A stretch of 64,000 nucleotides of DNA from Bacteriovoracaceae bacterium (GTDB taxonomy: Bacteria; Bdellovibrionota; Bacteriovoracia; Bacteriovoracales; Bacteriovoracaceae), in contig CANEUH010000014.1 in assembly GCA_947441615.1 (NCBI GenBank), forward strand, positions 39,169-103,168, read 5' to 3'. Below are positions 50,138 to 58,394 of this stretch, in pieces. A program made the position numbers and the translations under genes. The notes under the pieces are model-generated. The model was not told where the DNA came from. It searched no databases and worked only from the letters and a program-made list of their open reading frames with translations. How positions within the stretch are numbered: position 1 is the stretch's first letter; every line of letters begins with the position of its first letter.

Positions 50138-50685
50138 GCCTCTTTATAAAAGTAGCTTAATAGACTGGCCCAGATAAAACCAACAGTCATTCCTCCTAAA
50201 ATATCTCCCGGAAAGTGAACCCCAAGATAGATACGACTCAGACCCACCATTAAAGGTATGAAGAAAAGTCCATATTTTAGATTTCTTGAAAGAGGCAAGA
50301 CTCTCAGAGAAAAAGTCATAAGGGCCATTGAATTTGAAGCATGAGATGAGACGAACCCATACTTACCGCCACACTTTTGGCCAAATGAATAGATTTGAGA
50401 GATTAGTTCAATCTGGCGACAGGGCCTTAACCTCTCGAAGGTATTTTTTAAAATATACGAGGAAGTAACATCACTTGCGATTAAACATAGAAAGAGAAAA
50501 AGTCCAAATAAAAGAGTTCCTCGCTTGCCATTAATTTTAAGTGAATTCCAAAGAAAATACGCGATTAATGGGATCCAGATCATTTGTCCCGAAAAAAACA
50601 CCATAATAGGGTCAAGAGCTGTTGAATGAAACGAATTGAGGAAAAGAAATAAAGAATGGTCTAGGTTTTTGATCTCACTGATCAC
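50107..50685 (-). CDS. PAP2-family membrane phosphatase
   Basis: The 192-residue protein has several membrane helices and the three PAP2 motifs: KNTFERLRPC, YGFVSSHASN with the catalytic His, and SRIYLGVHFPGD with the second His and Asp. It may dephosphorylate polyprenyl diphosphate or other lipids. Its start overlaps the stop of the polyprenyl-phosphate glycosyltransferase gene by 4 nt, which supports a shared lipid-linked sugar route. Confidence 0.88.
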   Translation of the reverse strand: MISEIKNLDHSLFLFLNSFHSTALDPIMVFFSGQMIWIPLIAYFLWNSLKINGKRGTLLFGLFLFLCLIASDVTSSYILKNTFERLRPCRQIELISQIYSFGQKCGGKYGFVSSHASNSMALMTFSLRVLPLSRNLKYGLFFIPLMVGLSRIYLGVHFPGDILGGMTVGFIWASLLSYFYKEAQGASLNLSH

Positions 50686-51410
50686 TGAAGATTTCCTAAT
50701 ATTTTCTTAATTCGTAATCTAAAAACATTTATAACCGCTTCTACAACAATTTTTCGACTCATTTTGGATTTACCCACGGTCCGTTCCCAAAAAGTGATAG
50801 GAACTTCAACACAAGGTAAGCCTTGAGACCAAATTTTGTACTTAAGTTCAATTTGAAAGGCATAACCAATTGAGAAAACTTTATCCAGGTTAAGCGACAA
50901 TAAAGCCTTTCGCGAATAACAATTAAATCCTCCTGTTGAATCTGAAAATGGAATTCCAGTAATGACCTTGGCATAAATGGACGCAAAAAATGAGAGAAGG
51001 AGTCTTTGCATTGGCCAATTCATGATACGAATTCCACCAATGTAGCGAGAACCAATAGCGAGGTCGTATTCGCCAATTTTATCTGTAAACTGCGGGATTG
51101 TTGCTGGATCATGCGAGAAATCACAATCCATAGTGATAACGGCTTCAAATCCCTTTTCGATGGCCCAACGAAACCCCTTTATATAGGCCGTACCAAGCCC
51201 TAATTTACCCGTTCTCTCTAAGAGAAATAGGTTATTTTTTTGCTGCTGAAAGTTTTTAATAACCTGAGCTGTTCCATCGGGAGAGCCATCATCGATAATT
51301 AAGATATTGAGAACCGGATGGAGGTGATGCAGGGTTTCTAACATTTTTTGAATGTTAGCAATTTCATTGTAGGTTGGTATGATGACGACTGCTTTATCCA
51401 AACTAATCAA
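50682..51410 (-). CDS. polyprenyl-phosphate hexosyltransferase (Dpm1-like GT2)
   Basis: The 242 residues are a GT2 glycosyltransferase close to dolichol/polyprenol-phosphate mannose synthases: VVIIPTYNEIANI, NILIIDDGSPDGTAQVI, FEAVITMDCDFSHDPATIPQF and GSRYIGG. No C-terminal membrane helices are present, as in soluble Dpm1 types. Start is probably TTG 51410. It would make the lipid-phosphate sugar donor used by GT-C enzymes such as the divergent neighbour. Confidence 0.88.
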   Translation of the reverse strand: MISLDKAVVIIPTYNEIANIQKMLETLHHLHPVLNILIIDDGSPDGTAQVIKNFQQQKNNLFLLERTGKLGLGTAYIKGFRWAIEKGFEAVITMDCDFSHDPATIPQFTDKIGEYDLAIGSRYIGGIRIMNWPMQRLLLSFFASIYAKVITGIPFSDSTGGFNCYSRKALLSLNLDKVFSIGYAFQIELKYKIWSQGLPCVEVPITFWERTVGKSKMSRKIVVEAVINVFRLRIKKILGNLQ

Positions 51411-51435
51411 GCGTAGGCCCTGGCTAAATGTTATT

Positions 51436-52794
51436 ATGAATAAGTATAAACATAATTCTTACCCTTTGGCGAACATGACAAGAAGTTTCAAGTTAAGTTT
51501 ATTATGTATTTTTGCTCTTCAACTTACCATAATAGGTGGTTTTGAATTGGCACACGATGAGGCCTATTATTGGCTTTACTCTAAGCACTTGGACTGGGGT
51601 TACTTTGATCACCCTCCCTTTGTCGCAGTTGTTATTAAATTATTTTCCTTTTTGCCTCATACCGAATTTTCTATAAGACTTGGATTTGTCATTTTACAGA
51701 TGGCGAGTCTTTCCCTTTTACTCTCACTAACCACGAATCCCTGGACTGTAGGTTTATTATTTTTTAGCTTTCCTCTGGCCTCAGTTACTGGTCTTCTCGC
51801 CATTCCAGACACTCCACTTTTATTTATGACAGCAATGTATTGTTGGATATTGAAAAGATTTTTAATGAAAGATGATTTATTAAATTCAATAGTTTTTGGT
51901 CTTATTATTTCCATTCTTCTTTTTGCTAAATATCACGGTATTTTATTGGTTTTCTTCACCCTCGTTGCCCTTCCCAAATTACTTCTTCGAAAATCATTTT
52001 ACGTTGTAACATTAGTCGCAGTGGTTGGTTTTTTTCCACACATAGTATGGCAGTACGAGCACAACTTCTCTACATTGAGATATCATTTTTTGGAAAGACC
52101 AAAATCTGCCTTCAGTCTTATGCGGGTAATCGAATATGTTGGATTACAAATTGGTCTCGCCGGTTTATTTGTGGGTCCCATAACCTGGTTCATCATCTTT
52201 AAACATAAATCAAAAGATTCCTTTGATCGCTCAATTAAGTTTATATCGTTTGGGGTGATTGTATTTTTTCTGATTTCTAGTTTAAGTAAAAAAACCGAGG
52301 CCAATTGGACTATATTTCTGACTATCCCAATGATAATTTTGGCGAGTGAATCAGATATTTGGGCAAAAAAAATTCCACGTATTCTTCTGACGGTATCTTT
52401 TTTAATTGTCATGGTCAGTAGGATCCTATTTCTTATTCCACCAGAAGCAACAGGTATAAAGAGGATAAAGGAATTTCACGGCTGGAGAAATTGGGCACAA
52501 GAGACAGCTCGTCAATGTCAGGACCATCAACTACTAGCGAACAGCTACCAGGTGGCATCTAAACTTTCATTCTATTTGGATAAAAAAATCAGTGCCCTAA
52601 ACTATCAATCAAGAAAAAATCAATTCGATTATTGGAGATTTGATAAAGAACTTCCGACAAATAAGGTCTGCTACATCACAGACAAGAAAGAATTTTCTGG
52701 AGATGAAGTTATAACTCCTGATGGTAAAATATTTAAAATGGTAAAAAATCAAAGCTTAGAAAAGCTTTGGGAGTTAAAATCAATCCAAAGGTAA
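51436..52794 (+). CDS. GT39/ArnT-like membrane glycosyltransferase
   Basis: From ATG 51436 the protein has 452 residues with about ten membrane helices. The first loop carries ELAHDEAYYWLYSKHLDWGYFDHPP, the signature of PMT_2/ArnT-type GT-C enzymes that use polyprenyl-phosphate sugars in the periplasm. ATG 51475 is another possible start. The acceptor is unknown. It faces the Dpm1-like donor-making gene across 25 nt. Confidence 0.85.
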   Translation: MNKYKHNSYPLANMTRSFKLSLLCIFALQLTIIGGFELAHDEAYYWLYSKHLDWGYFDHPPFVAVVIKLFSFLPHTEFSIRLGFVILQMASLSLLLSLTTNPWTVGLLFFSFPLASVTGLLAIPDTPLLFMTAMYCWILKRFLMKDDLLNSIVFGLIISILLFAKYHGILLVFFTLVALPKLLLRKSFYVVTLVAVVGFFPHIVWQYEHNFSTLRYHFLERPKSAFSLMRVIEYVGLQIGLAGLFVGPITWFIIFKHKSKDSFDRSIKFISFGVIVFFLISSLSKKTEANWTIFLTIPMIILASESDIWAKKIPRILLTVSFLIVMVSRILFLIPPEATGIKRIKEFHGWRNWAQETARQCQDHQLLANSYQVASKLSFYLDKKISALNYQSRKNQFDYWRFDKELPTNKVCYITDKKEFSGDEVITPDGKIFKMVKNQSLEKLWELKSIQR

Positions 52795-52801
52795 GATCCT
52801 G

Positions 52802-53539
52802 ATGTCAAAGTTGCGACTCAATTTACAAAAATCTTATGACAAGGTGATGTTTTTCACCTTGCTTCAATTTCTATTAGTTCTGTTGGCATTTGTCGCTGAA
52901 GCATTTGTTACAAGAAGTTGGTTGAATTTTTCGTTTATCTTTCAGTTTATTTTGCTCTTTATTGCATTCAATTTTTATTTATCGGCGCTTAAAAATCTCT
53001 ATTACTCCTTTTGGAATATTTCATTGGTGTTTGCTATTTACTATCTCGTTTCTTTGGGTCGAAATTTTCTCGTCCTTTCAAACCCCATGATTGGATTGTT
53101 ATTTCTTCTAAGTTTTGTTTCTTTGGCGATTGCTTGTTATATCATCTCCTCACCATTGTATTACCCAAGATTTCACTGGTGGGAATATGATTTTCGCTTC
53201 AGGGCCGACATTAGATGCTGGGTTGAAGTAGAGGGAAAGCAGTATCGTGGAAGAATATCTGATTTAAGAAGAGGAGCCTCGTGCTTAGAGTTATTTCATT
53301 CAATGCCCGTGGGTCAAGCTGTCCAAATCAATTCACAAATTTTAAATCAAAATTTCACTCTTTTTGCAGAAGTCCGATCTAGGCGCGAACCTATTATTGG
53401 TCGATCTATCATTTATGGAATTAAGTTCGTAAATAATGATTTGGAACAAAAACAGCGGTTAAAGTTTTTAACGAATTACTGGAATGAAAGTAAGAAAATA
53501 AAAATTCGGAATAAATTCTCAACCAATATAAAGTCCTAG
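52802..53539 (+). CDS. membrane protein with PilZ-like domain
   Basis: The 245 residues have four or five membrane helices (to about 125) and then a PilZ-like beta domain starting at FRFRADIRCWVEVEGKQYRGRISDLRRGA. RADIR fits the RxxxR motif, but the second motif D/NxSxxG reads DLRRGA, without Ser, so cyclic-di-GMP binding is doubtful. It lies 7 nt after the GT39-like gene and 1 nt before tadA, suggesting one operon. Confidence 0.72.
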   Translation: MSKLRLNLQKSYDKVMFFTLLQFLLVLLAFVAEAFVTRSWLNFSFIFQFILLFIAFNFYLSALKNLYYSFWNISLVFAIYYLVSLGRNFLVLSNPMIGLLFLLSFVSLAIACYIISSPLYYPRFHWWEYDFRFRADIRCWVEVEGKQYRGRISDLRRGASCLELFHSMPVGQAVQINSQILNQNFTLFAEVRSRREPIIGRSIIYGIKFVNNDLEQKQRLKFLTNYWNESKKIKIRNKFSTNIKS

Positions 53540-53540
53540 C

Positions 53541-54026
53541 ATGAATTTTACTATTTCTGATCATCTTTGGTTTATGTCTATTGCTTTGGAACAAGCTGAG
53601 ATGGCCTACAAAAACCAAGAAGTCCCCGTTGGGTCAGTACTGGTATCTCCTGGTGGTGAAATTCTTTCAAAGCAAAACAATTTAAAGGAAACTCACCATA
53701 ATCCAATTGCCCACGCTGAATTACTTGCCTTAACTGAAGGGGCAAAAAAATTACAAAATTGGCGCCTCAGTGACTGCGTACTGTATGTAACTCTTGAGCC
53801 TTGTCCAATGTGTCTCTCTGGAATGGTGCAAGGGAGGATTCATCAATGTGTTTTTGGTGCCTATGATTTAAAAGGTGGTGCCTTAAGTCTGGGCTATAAA
53901 CTCAATCAAGATAAAAGATTAAATCATCGGTTTTCAATCATTGGTGGGGTGAAACATTTTGAATGTTCAAAGTTACTATCTCAATTTTTTAGAGAAAAAC
54001 GCTCTAATTATCCTAGAGGGAAGTAA
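53541..54026 (+). CDS. tadA: tRNA adenosine(34) deaminase
   Basis: TadA converts A34 to inosine in tRNA-Arg(ACG), which is encoded at 40.5 kb. The zinc-site motifs are HAELLALTEGAKKLQNWRL (His and catalytic Glu) and LEPCPMCLSGMVQGRI (two Cys). The 161 residues match the family length, and the C-terminal helix typical of TadA (CSKLLSQFFREKR) is present. It overlaps the upstream open frame of the next gene only if a distant start were used. Confidence 0.95.
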   Translation: MNFTISDHLWFMSIALEQAEMAYKNQEVPVGSVLVSPGGEILSKQNNLKETHHNPIAHAELLALTEGAKKLQNWRLSDCVLYVTLEPCPMCLSGMVQGRIHQCVFGAYDLKGGALSLGYKLNQDKRLNHRFSIIGGVKHFECSKLLSQFFREKRSNYPRGK

Positions 54027-54027
54027 A

Positions 54028-54516
54028 TTGCGTTTAAAAATGTTTTTAAGATTTATCATCGCCTTCACTCTTACCCTGTCGAATTCATTCGCTAAAAATG
54101 TCTATTTTTTGGGAGAGAGAGGTGAGTTTTATCAATCATTATTTAGGAATGATCCTAGGGTCAATCATTACTTATCAAAAAACCTTTATGAGGCTGAAAA
54201 TATAATTATGCTTTCACCAGATATGAAGGAGGCAAGGAAAATAATTTCTAATAAAAGTCTTAAAGATAAAAAGATATTATTTGCCTTTTACTATGATAGA
54301 CCCAAAGAATTTATCCTACTTCCTCATATGAATCTTTCACCGGTCACGAAATATTTCGATACCATTGAAAATGAACATGTCACCAATTCTCCATTTGCGA
54401 AACCAGAATTAACTCCAAAAGTTAAGCTTTCCATCCAATATGAGGCTTGGATTGAAGTTTTTCGGCATTTAAAACTTTCAAGAAAAATTTCTGAACTCAG
54501 CGAAATTGTAAAATGA
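54028..54516 (+). CDS. hypothetical secreted protein
   Basis: TTG 54028, with AGAGGGAAG upstream, or ATG 54040 gives about 160 residues starting with a signal peptide (FLRFIIAFTLTLSNSFAKN). The mature part has no recognised domain (NVYFLGERGEFYQSLFRND). Its stop overlaps the next GT-C gene's ATG by 4 nt, so the two are translationally coupled and may act together at the membrane. Confidence 0.65.
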   Translation: MRLKMFLRFIIAFTLTLSNSFAKNVYFLGERGEFYQSLFRNDPRVNHYLSKNLYEAENIIMLSPDMKEARKIISNKSLKDKKILFAFYYDRPKEFILLPHMNLSPVTKYFDTIENEHVTNSPFAKPELTPKVKLSIQYEAWIEVFRHLKLSRKISELSEIVK

Positions 54517-56027
54517 AAACAATTGACTGGTTTAAAAAAGACACAGTTTTTTTCTTAATCATCCTAGTGATTGTATTCCTGGTTTACTTTGGAACTGATT
54601 TAAGTGTTTACGATTTTCGATTTAATGATGGATCAAGTTATTTGTGTTCATTTTTTGATTATGAGTTATTTCACTTTGGGCGTAAGGATATTATTGCTTG
54701 TACTTATGATCATCAGCCCTTTTACTTTCTTTTCTTAAAATTGGTTCGTAATCTTACCAACAACAATTTGGAGCTCATGAGGTGGGCGCATCAAATTGTT
54801 TGGTTTTTAATTGGGCTTTATATTTATAATATTTCAAAAAAAATGGGTCATGGAAAAATATTGTCCGCCCTGGTATCGATAGCAACATTGTCTTCCCCGA
54901 TCTTGCTAGAGCAAACTCTGCAATTCAGAATGTATACGTTCTATTTATTGTTTTTTTTGATTCTTTTCGATCGAAGATTTTTTTCTCGTTGGCAGGGAAA
55001 GGTGACACGTCTTTGGGCAGTGATCAGTTATATGACTTTTATTTTTATTCTTTTGCCCCTCGTCTTTTGGCATCTAAGTGATGTTGTGAAATCTGGAAAA
55101 AAGCAATTTATTAAGATCCTAAAAGAGAACTACATTTTAATTACCCTCGTACTACTAAAAGTCACTTATGTTATCTATCATCGAGTCGGTCGAAGACCCT
55201 GGCCAGGGGATTTTTGGTATAGCTCTTTTGACTCTTGGAGAAACTTTCAAGAGTGGTTCTATTGTTTCCTTGGTTGGCGATATCTAAATGTAGAATCTTT
55301 TTTTGTTTGGCTGGGAATTTTTCACACAACGATTCTTTTATTGATAATAACAAAGCTTTATTCGACTAAAAATAAATCAGTTCGTTCGATCATTAATCTA
55401 TGCCTGTTTTCATATGCTGTAATATTTATTCTAAGATTTGTCTTCGTGGTTCAGGAAATAGAGTATCGGTATATTATTTACACAACCCCACTAATTCTCA
55501 TTACAAGTCTAGAAATCTTAAAAGATAAGACAAGGCTTTATCATATCCTTATGGGTGCTTTTCTTATTTCCTTGAATTTAACCAATTACATCATTTCTCC
55601 CCGTTTTATATATCCCCTTCAAACCACGAAAAACGAAATTTCAAAAATGAATCAATTTATTCAACAGGAAAATCCACCATATTTTTATACTTTTCATGAG
55701 TACAGAGATGTGAACTATCACATGTCTTACTTGCATATGTTTTGGCGAAAATCTGTTCCTTTTTTAGAGGTGAAGGATCATTTTTATCCTTTATTGCTTA
55801 CGGGCAATCAATATTTTCTTGTGGAACAGGGGTTTGACGATAGTGAAGAGAAAAGATTGAATAAAATTCTTGAAATGACAGAAGCAAAAGCCACTAAAGT
55901 TTTTTGTATTGATCTTCAATACCCTAAAGTTTGTGTTCATAAAGTTACTGGCAATAAGCGGTTTGATCATTTAACGACGGATGAAATCCAAAAAAATCTC
56001 GTTCCCTCGAAAACATATACAAAATAG
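54513..56027 (+). CDS. predicted GT-C-type membrane glycosyltransferase
   Basis: The 504-residue protein has about ten membrane helices and a hydrophilic C-terminal part from about residue 385. After the first helix a loop with DHQPFYFLFLKLV and later EQTLQFRMYTFYLLFF resemble PMT-like GT-C proteins, where an acidic loop residue is catalytic. Similarity is weaker than for the gene at 51.4 kb. It ends 78 nt before tRNA-Ser(GGA), after which the accessory region begins. Confidence 0.65.
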   Translation: MKTIDWFKKDTVFFLIILVIVFLVYFGTDLSVYDFRFNDGSSYLCSFFDYELFHFGRKDIIACTYDHQPFYFLFLKLVRNLTNNNLELMRWAHQIVWFLIGLYIYNISKKMGHGKILSALVSIATLSSPILLEQTLQFRMYTFYLLFFLILFDRRFFSRWQGKVTRLWAVISYMTFIFILLPLVFWHLSDVVKSGKKQFIKILKENYILITLVLLKVTYVIYHRVGRRPWPGDFWYSSFDSWRNFQEWFYCFLGWRYLNVESFFVWLGIFHTTILLLIITKLYSTKNKSVRSIINLCLFSYAVIFILRFVFVVQEIEYRYIIYTTPLILITSLEILKDKTRLYHILMGAFLISLNLTNYIISPRFIYPLQTTKNEISKMNQFIQQENPPYFYTFHEYRDVNYHMSYLHMFWRKSVPFLEVKDHFYPLLLTGNQYFLVEQGFDDSEEKRLNKILEMTEAKATKVFCIDLQYPKVCVHKVTGNKRFDHLTTDEIQKNLVPSKTYTK

Positions 56028-56105
56028 CGTTTGATCATTTAAGTATTAGTTGTTTGACACATAGTGCCTGTGTTAAAAATTTTGCTCAACCTTTTTTTAA
56101 TAGCT

Positions 56106-56195
56106 GGAGATGTGTCCGAGTGGTTGAAGGAGCACGCTTGGAAAGCGTGTAACGGAGAAATCCGTTCGTGGGTTCGAATCCCACCATCTCCGCCA
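56106..56195 (+). tRNA. tRNA-Ser(GGA)
   Basis: GGAGATG (56106-56112) pairs with CATCTCC (56185-56191), followed by G and CCA. The anticodon stem CACGC/GCGTG holds TTGGAAA, anticodon GGA. A long variable arm is present. A TTGACA lies at 56054-56059 but its -10 partner is poor. The sequence character changes downstream, so this tRNA is a candidate island insertion site; no repeat of its 3' end was found in the window. Confidence 0.96.
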
Positions 56196-56318
56196 TTCAA
56201 TTTCAAGTTGATTGGAACCAAAACCCCAAACCCTCGAAACCTAAAACCAATTTAATCAGCAGTTGAGCAAGGCTCAGCGGCGTAAGAATCACCGATCATC
56301 ACAGACAATCACCCACCG

Positions 56319-56351
56319 TGGCTTCACATTGGCTTCGGTTTGGCTTCGTAA
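56319..56351 (+). repeat. three 11-bp iterons (core TGGCTTC)
   Basis: TGGCTTC occurs at 56319, 56330 and 56341, an exact 11-bp period with variable last four bases. One-turn spacing places each copy on the same DNA face, as in protein-binding iterons. The 263-bp gap 56196-56458 otherwise contains a short TGAGC/GCTCA hairpin near 56275 and the hairpin listed next. Confidence 0.65.
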
Positions 56352-56395
56352 AAAGCGGCCTCTCGGGTCTTCACTTCAACTTTCAAGGCGCATTT

Positions 56396-56422
56396 GGGAA
56401 TCGAGCATGGTGCTCGTTTCCC
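56396..56422 (+). promoter_or_regulatory. hairpin upstream of the 55-residue ORF
   Basis: GGGAA-T-CGAGCA (56396-56407) pairs with TGCTCG-T-TTCCC (56411-56422) around a TGG loop, 11 bp with one T-T mismatch. No T run follows, so it is not a standard terminator. It lies 36 nt before the ATG at 56459 and could be a leader structure or a protein-binding palindrome. Confidence 0.6.
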
Positions 56423-56458
56423 ACCGATAGGCAAAGCGTTTGCAAAGGAGAACGGACC

Positions 56459-56626
56459 ATGAGCAACTTAATTTTTAGAATCGTAAAATACGCCCTCTAC
56501 TTGGGAATCACCGGAACCGTGATCGAAGAGACATTCGACCTTCGTCAACGTGCCTTCGACGCATCCCAACGCGGCATCATCAGCCTTAAGGCGATCAACA
56601 ACGTATTGGTGGGAAATCCGAAATAA
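56459..56626 (+). CDS. hypothetical 55-residue protein
   Basis: ATG 56459 with AAGGAG 8 nt upstream encodes 55 residues. The first half is hydrophobic and may form an amphipathic or membrane helix (IFRIVKYALYLGITGTVIEE); the second half is polar (FDLRQRAFDASQRGIISLK). No family was recognised. Its stop codon is in the loop of a perfect hairpin, and it precedes the serine recombinase by 84 nt, so it may be part of that module. Confidence 0.6.
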   Translation: MSNLIFRIVKYALYLGITGTVIEETFDLRQRAFDASQRGIISLKAINNVLVGNPK

Positions 56627-56636
56627 CGGATTTCCC
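56611..56636 (+). promoter_or_regulatory. perfect 10-bp hairpin over the stop codon
   Basis: GGGAAATCCG (56611-56620) and CGGATTTCCC (56627-56636) are perfect inverted arms around AAATAA, which contains the TAA stop (56624-56626). No T run follows. It shares the GGGAA...TTCCC ends with the hairpin at 56396-56422. It could slow ribosome release, stabilise the 3' end, or be a recombinase site. Confidence 0.65.
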
Positions 56637-56710
56637 ATGAATTCATTCGGCCCACTTAGAGCGCACAACTTGCTGCGCCTCTTTGAAAATCAAAAGAAAG
56701 AGGGTTTTCC

Positions 56711-57511
56711 ATGGCCGAAATTAAAAAACGAAGGGTCGCAGCGTATTGCAGAGTTTCAACCGCTCTGCAAACCGGCGGCCTCGAATCCCAGGTACGCGCA
56801 ATCAATCTGCATTTCCAAAATAACGGCATCGAAGGTTTCGATTTCTACATCGACGAGGGAATTTCAGGCACAAAATCCAGTCGCCCAAATCTTGACCGGA
56901 TGATGGCGGCCGTTCGCCGGGGAGAAATTTCATCGGTGGTGGTCTATTCGTTCTCAAGATTTGCCCGCTCGGTCAGTCACCTTCTTATGGCGCTCGAAGA
57001 AATGAACAAGTACAATGTGGCCTTTCTTTCTCTCACGGAAAAGATCGAAACAAACTCCCCGATGGGACGTGCATTTTTCGTTGTCATCGCCGCGATTTCA
57101 CAATTGGAACGCGATATTTTAGTGGAGAGGGTCAAGAACGGTTTAGCCAACGCAAAAGCGAAGGGGATTGTTCTTGGGAGAAAAAAGACCCGGGATTCAG
57201 AGCTCATCAGGCGTCTCTACTTGTCCGGGGTGACGTATAAAGAGGTGGGAAGGATCGCAAAATGTTCATCGGGGGCGGTGAGCGCCGAGGTAAAAATTTT
57301 GAAGAAAGAGCTATCAGAAAAAAGCGAACTTGAGAGCGCGATCAAAACGCGTGAGTTCGAGGCCGTGAGAGGCGAGCTTGAGCGCACGCGGGCGAGAGTT
57401 GTTACCCTGGAAGGAAAAGTGCCAGATGAACACAAGGCAGCGCCTCCCGGCCCGCCCAGCTGCGATCCCCCGGACGCCCCTTTTTTTATCTCGGGCGCCT
57501 CAAAAACGTAG
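56711..57511 (+). CDS. serine recombinase (resolvase/invertase family)
   Basis: The 266 residues start with the resolvase domain: AAYCRVSTALQTGGLESQ with the catalytic Ser near residue 16, then DEGISGTKSSRPNLDRMMAAVRRGEISSVVVYSFSRFARS with the conserved arginines. A helix-turn-helix follows (TYKEVGRIAKCSSGAVSAEVK), then a coiled-coil and a Pro-rich tail not usual in the family. It catalyses site-specific strand exchange; its sites are unknown but could be the nearby hairpins. GC content is above that of the host core. Confidence 0.9.
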   Translation: MAEIKKRRVAAYCRVSTALQTGGLESQVRAINLHFQNNGIEGFDFYIDEGISGTKSSRPNLDRMMAAVRRGEISSVVVYSFSRFARSVSHLLMALEEMNKYNVAFLSLTEKIETNSPMGRAFFVVIAAISQLERDILVERVKNGLANAKAKGIVLGRKKTRDSELIRRLYLSGVTYKEVGRIAKCSSGAVSAEVKILKKELSEKSELESAIKTREFEAVRGELERTRARVVTLEGKVPDEHKAAPPGPPSCDPPDAPFFISGASKT

Positions 57512-57632
57512 GACTAAATTACTGAGATTGAGATGATTTGACGCAAAAGCTTGGATTTTCAGTGATTTATCAGGGCCAAGAAACATTGGATTTTGAGACA
57601 AAGTTAAATTGCTGTATTAGTTATGTCACGCT

Positions 57633-58265
57633 ATGCGCCACGTTCTTGCCACATTCATCTTATTGTCGTGTTTTGCCTGCAAAGAGAAATCAGACCCTAA
57701 CTATAAAAATCCTTTTGTTCGTCAGGAGCGCTTGCGCGAAGTTGTTAAATGTTTGAAGGCAGACAAAGCCAACCAAGAATGCAGAAAAGACTACGATCAG
57801 CTCAAACGAATTTTTGCTCAGAAGCAGTGCTCGGGTGATAAAAGCAACGTGGGCTTTTTTACTGTTCATCAGCGGCACATTAAGGGACATAGGCAGCTCA
57901 AGGATCGGAGCGGGAGGCTCGTAAGTATCAGCACTCAACCGCTTTTGACTCCCGAAGGATTTGAACAGCTTTTTTTCAATGCCTGCCATTCGAATCCGAA
58001 ATCCTTCGCTATATTCATCTCGTTAAAACCTGAAGCTTCAAAGGTTCTTGCAGACGCAACTGCCCAATCCAAACTGCCCATCTCGATCGCTCTTGTCGTA
58101 GATGATGTTGCTAAAGTCGTAGCCCCTGTTTCGGCCCCAATTGCAGCTGGTCAAATTGAACTTTGTCTCCCCGATATTCCACTGGAATCATTTAAGGACG
58201 AAATTATGCCTTGGTTTTGTGAGAAATACGAAAGCGAAGAACTCCCACCTGAGTTTGTGATTTGA
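57633..58265 (+). CDS. lipoprotein with SecD-head-like domain
   Basis: The 210 residues begin with a lipoprotein-type signal (MRHVLATFILLSC, with a further Cys in CFAC). The C-terminal half (about 130-190) reads FAIFISLKPEASKVLADATAQSKLPISIALVVDDVAKVVAPVSAPIAAGQIELCL, which has the layout of the SecDF P1 head subdomain (final substrate-like pattern, saP, pI, G). It lacks all SecD membrane parts. No clear ribosome binding site is seen. The gene stands alone with a strong terminator after it. Confidence 0.65.
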   Translation: MRHVLATFILLSCFACKEKSDPNYKNPFVRQERLREVVKCLKADKANQECRKDYDQLKRIFAQKQCSGDKSNVGFFTVHQRHIKGHRQLKDRSGRLVSISTQPLLTPEGFEQLFFNACHSNPKSFAIFISLKPEASKVLADATAQSKLPISIALVVDDVAKVVAPVSAPIAAGQIELCLPDIPLESFKDEIMPWFCEKYESEELPPEFVI

Positions 58266-58310
58266 TTCCCTAAATTTTAACGGGCTCGGCGCAGTTTAAA
58301 GCTGGGAAAA

Positions 58311-58353
58311 ACGAAACCCTTCGGGACCAATTGGCTCCGAAGGGTTTTTCGTT
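58311..58353. terminator. bidirectional terminator
   Basis: ACGAAACCCTTCGG (58311-58324) pairs with CCGAAGGGTTTTTCGT (58337-58352) around a 12-nt loop, with T and A runs on either side. It lies between the convergent lipoprotein and NAD(P)-binding genes and can serve both. Confidence 0.85.
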
Positions 58354-58394
58354 TCGAAAGTCCGAAGTCTGCCGCGCAGACAACTCGCTATAGT

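Noticed and set aside
57217..57989. Minus-strand frames opposite the serine recombinase and the lipoprotein.
   Set aside because: No start signals; the plus-strand genes have clear domain content.
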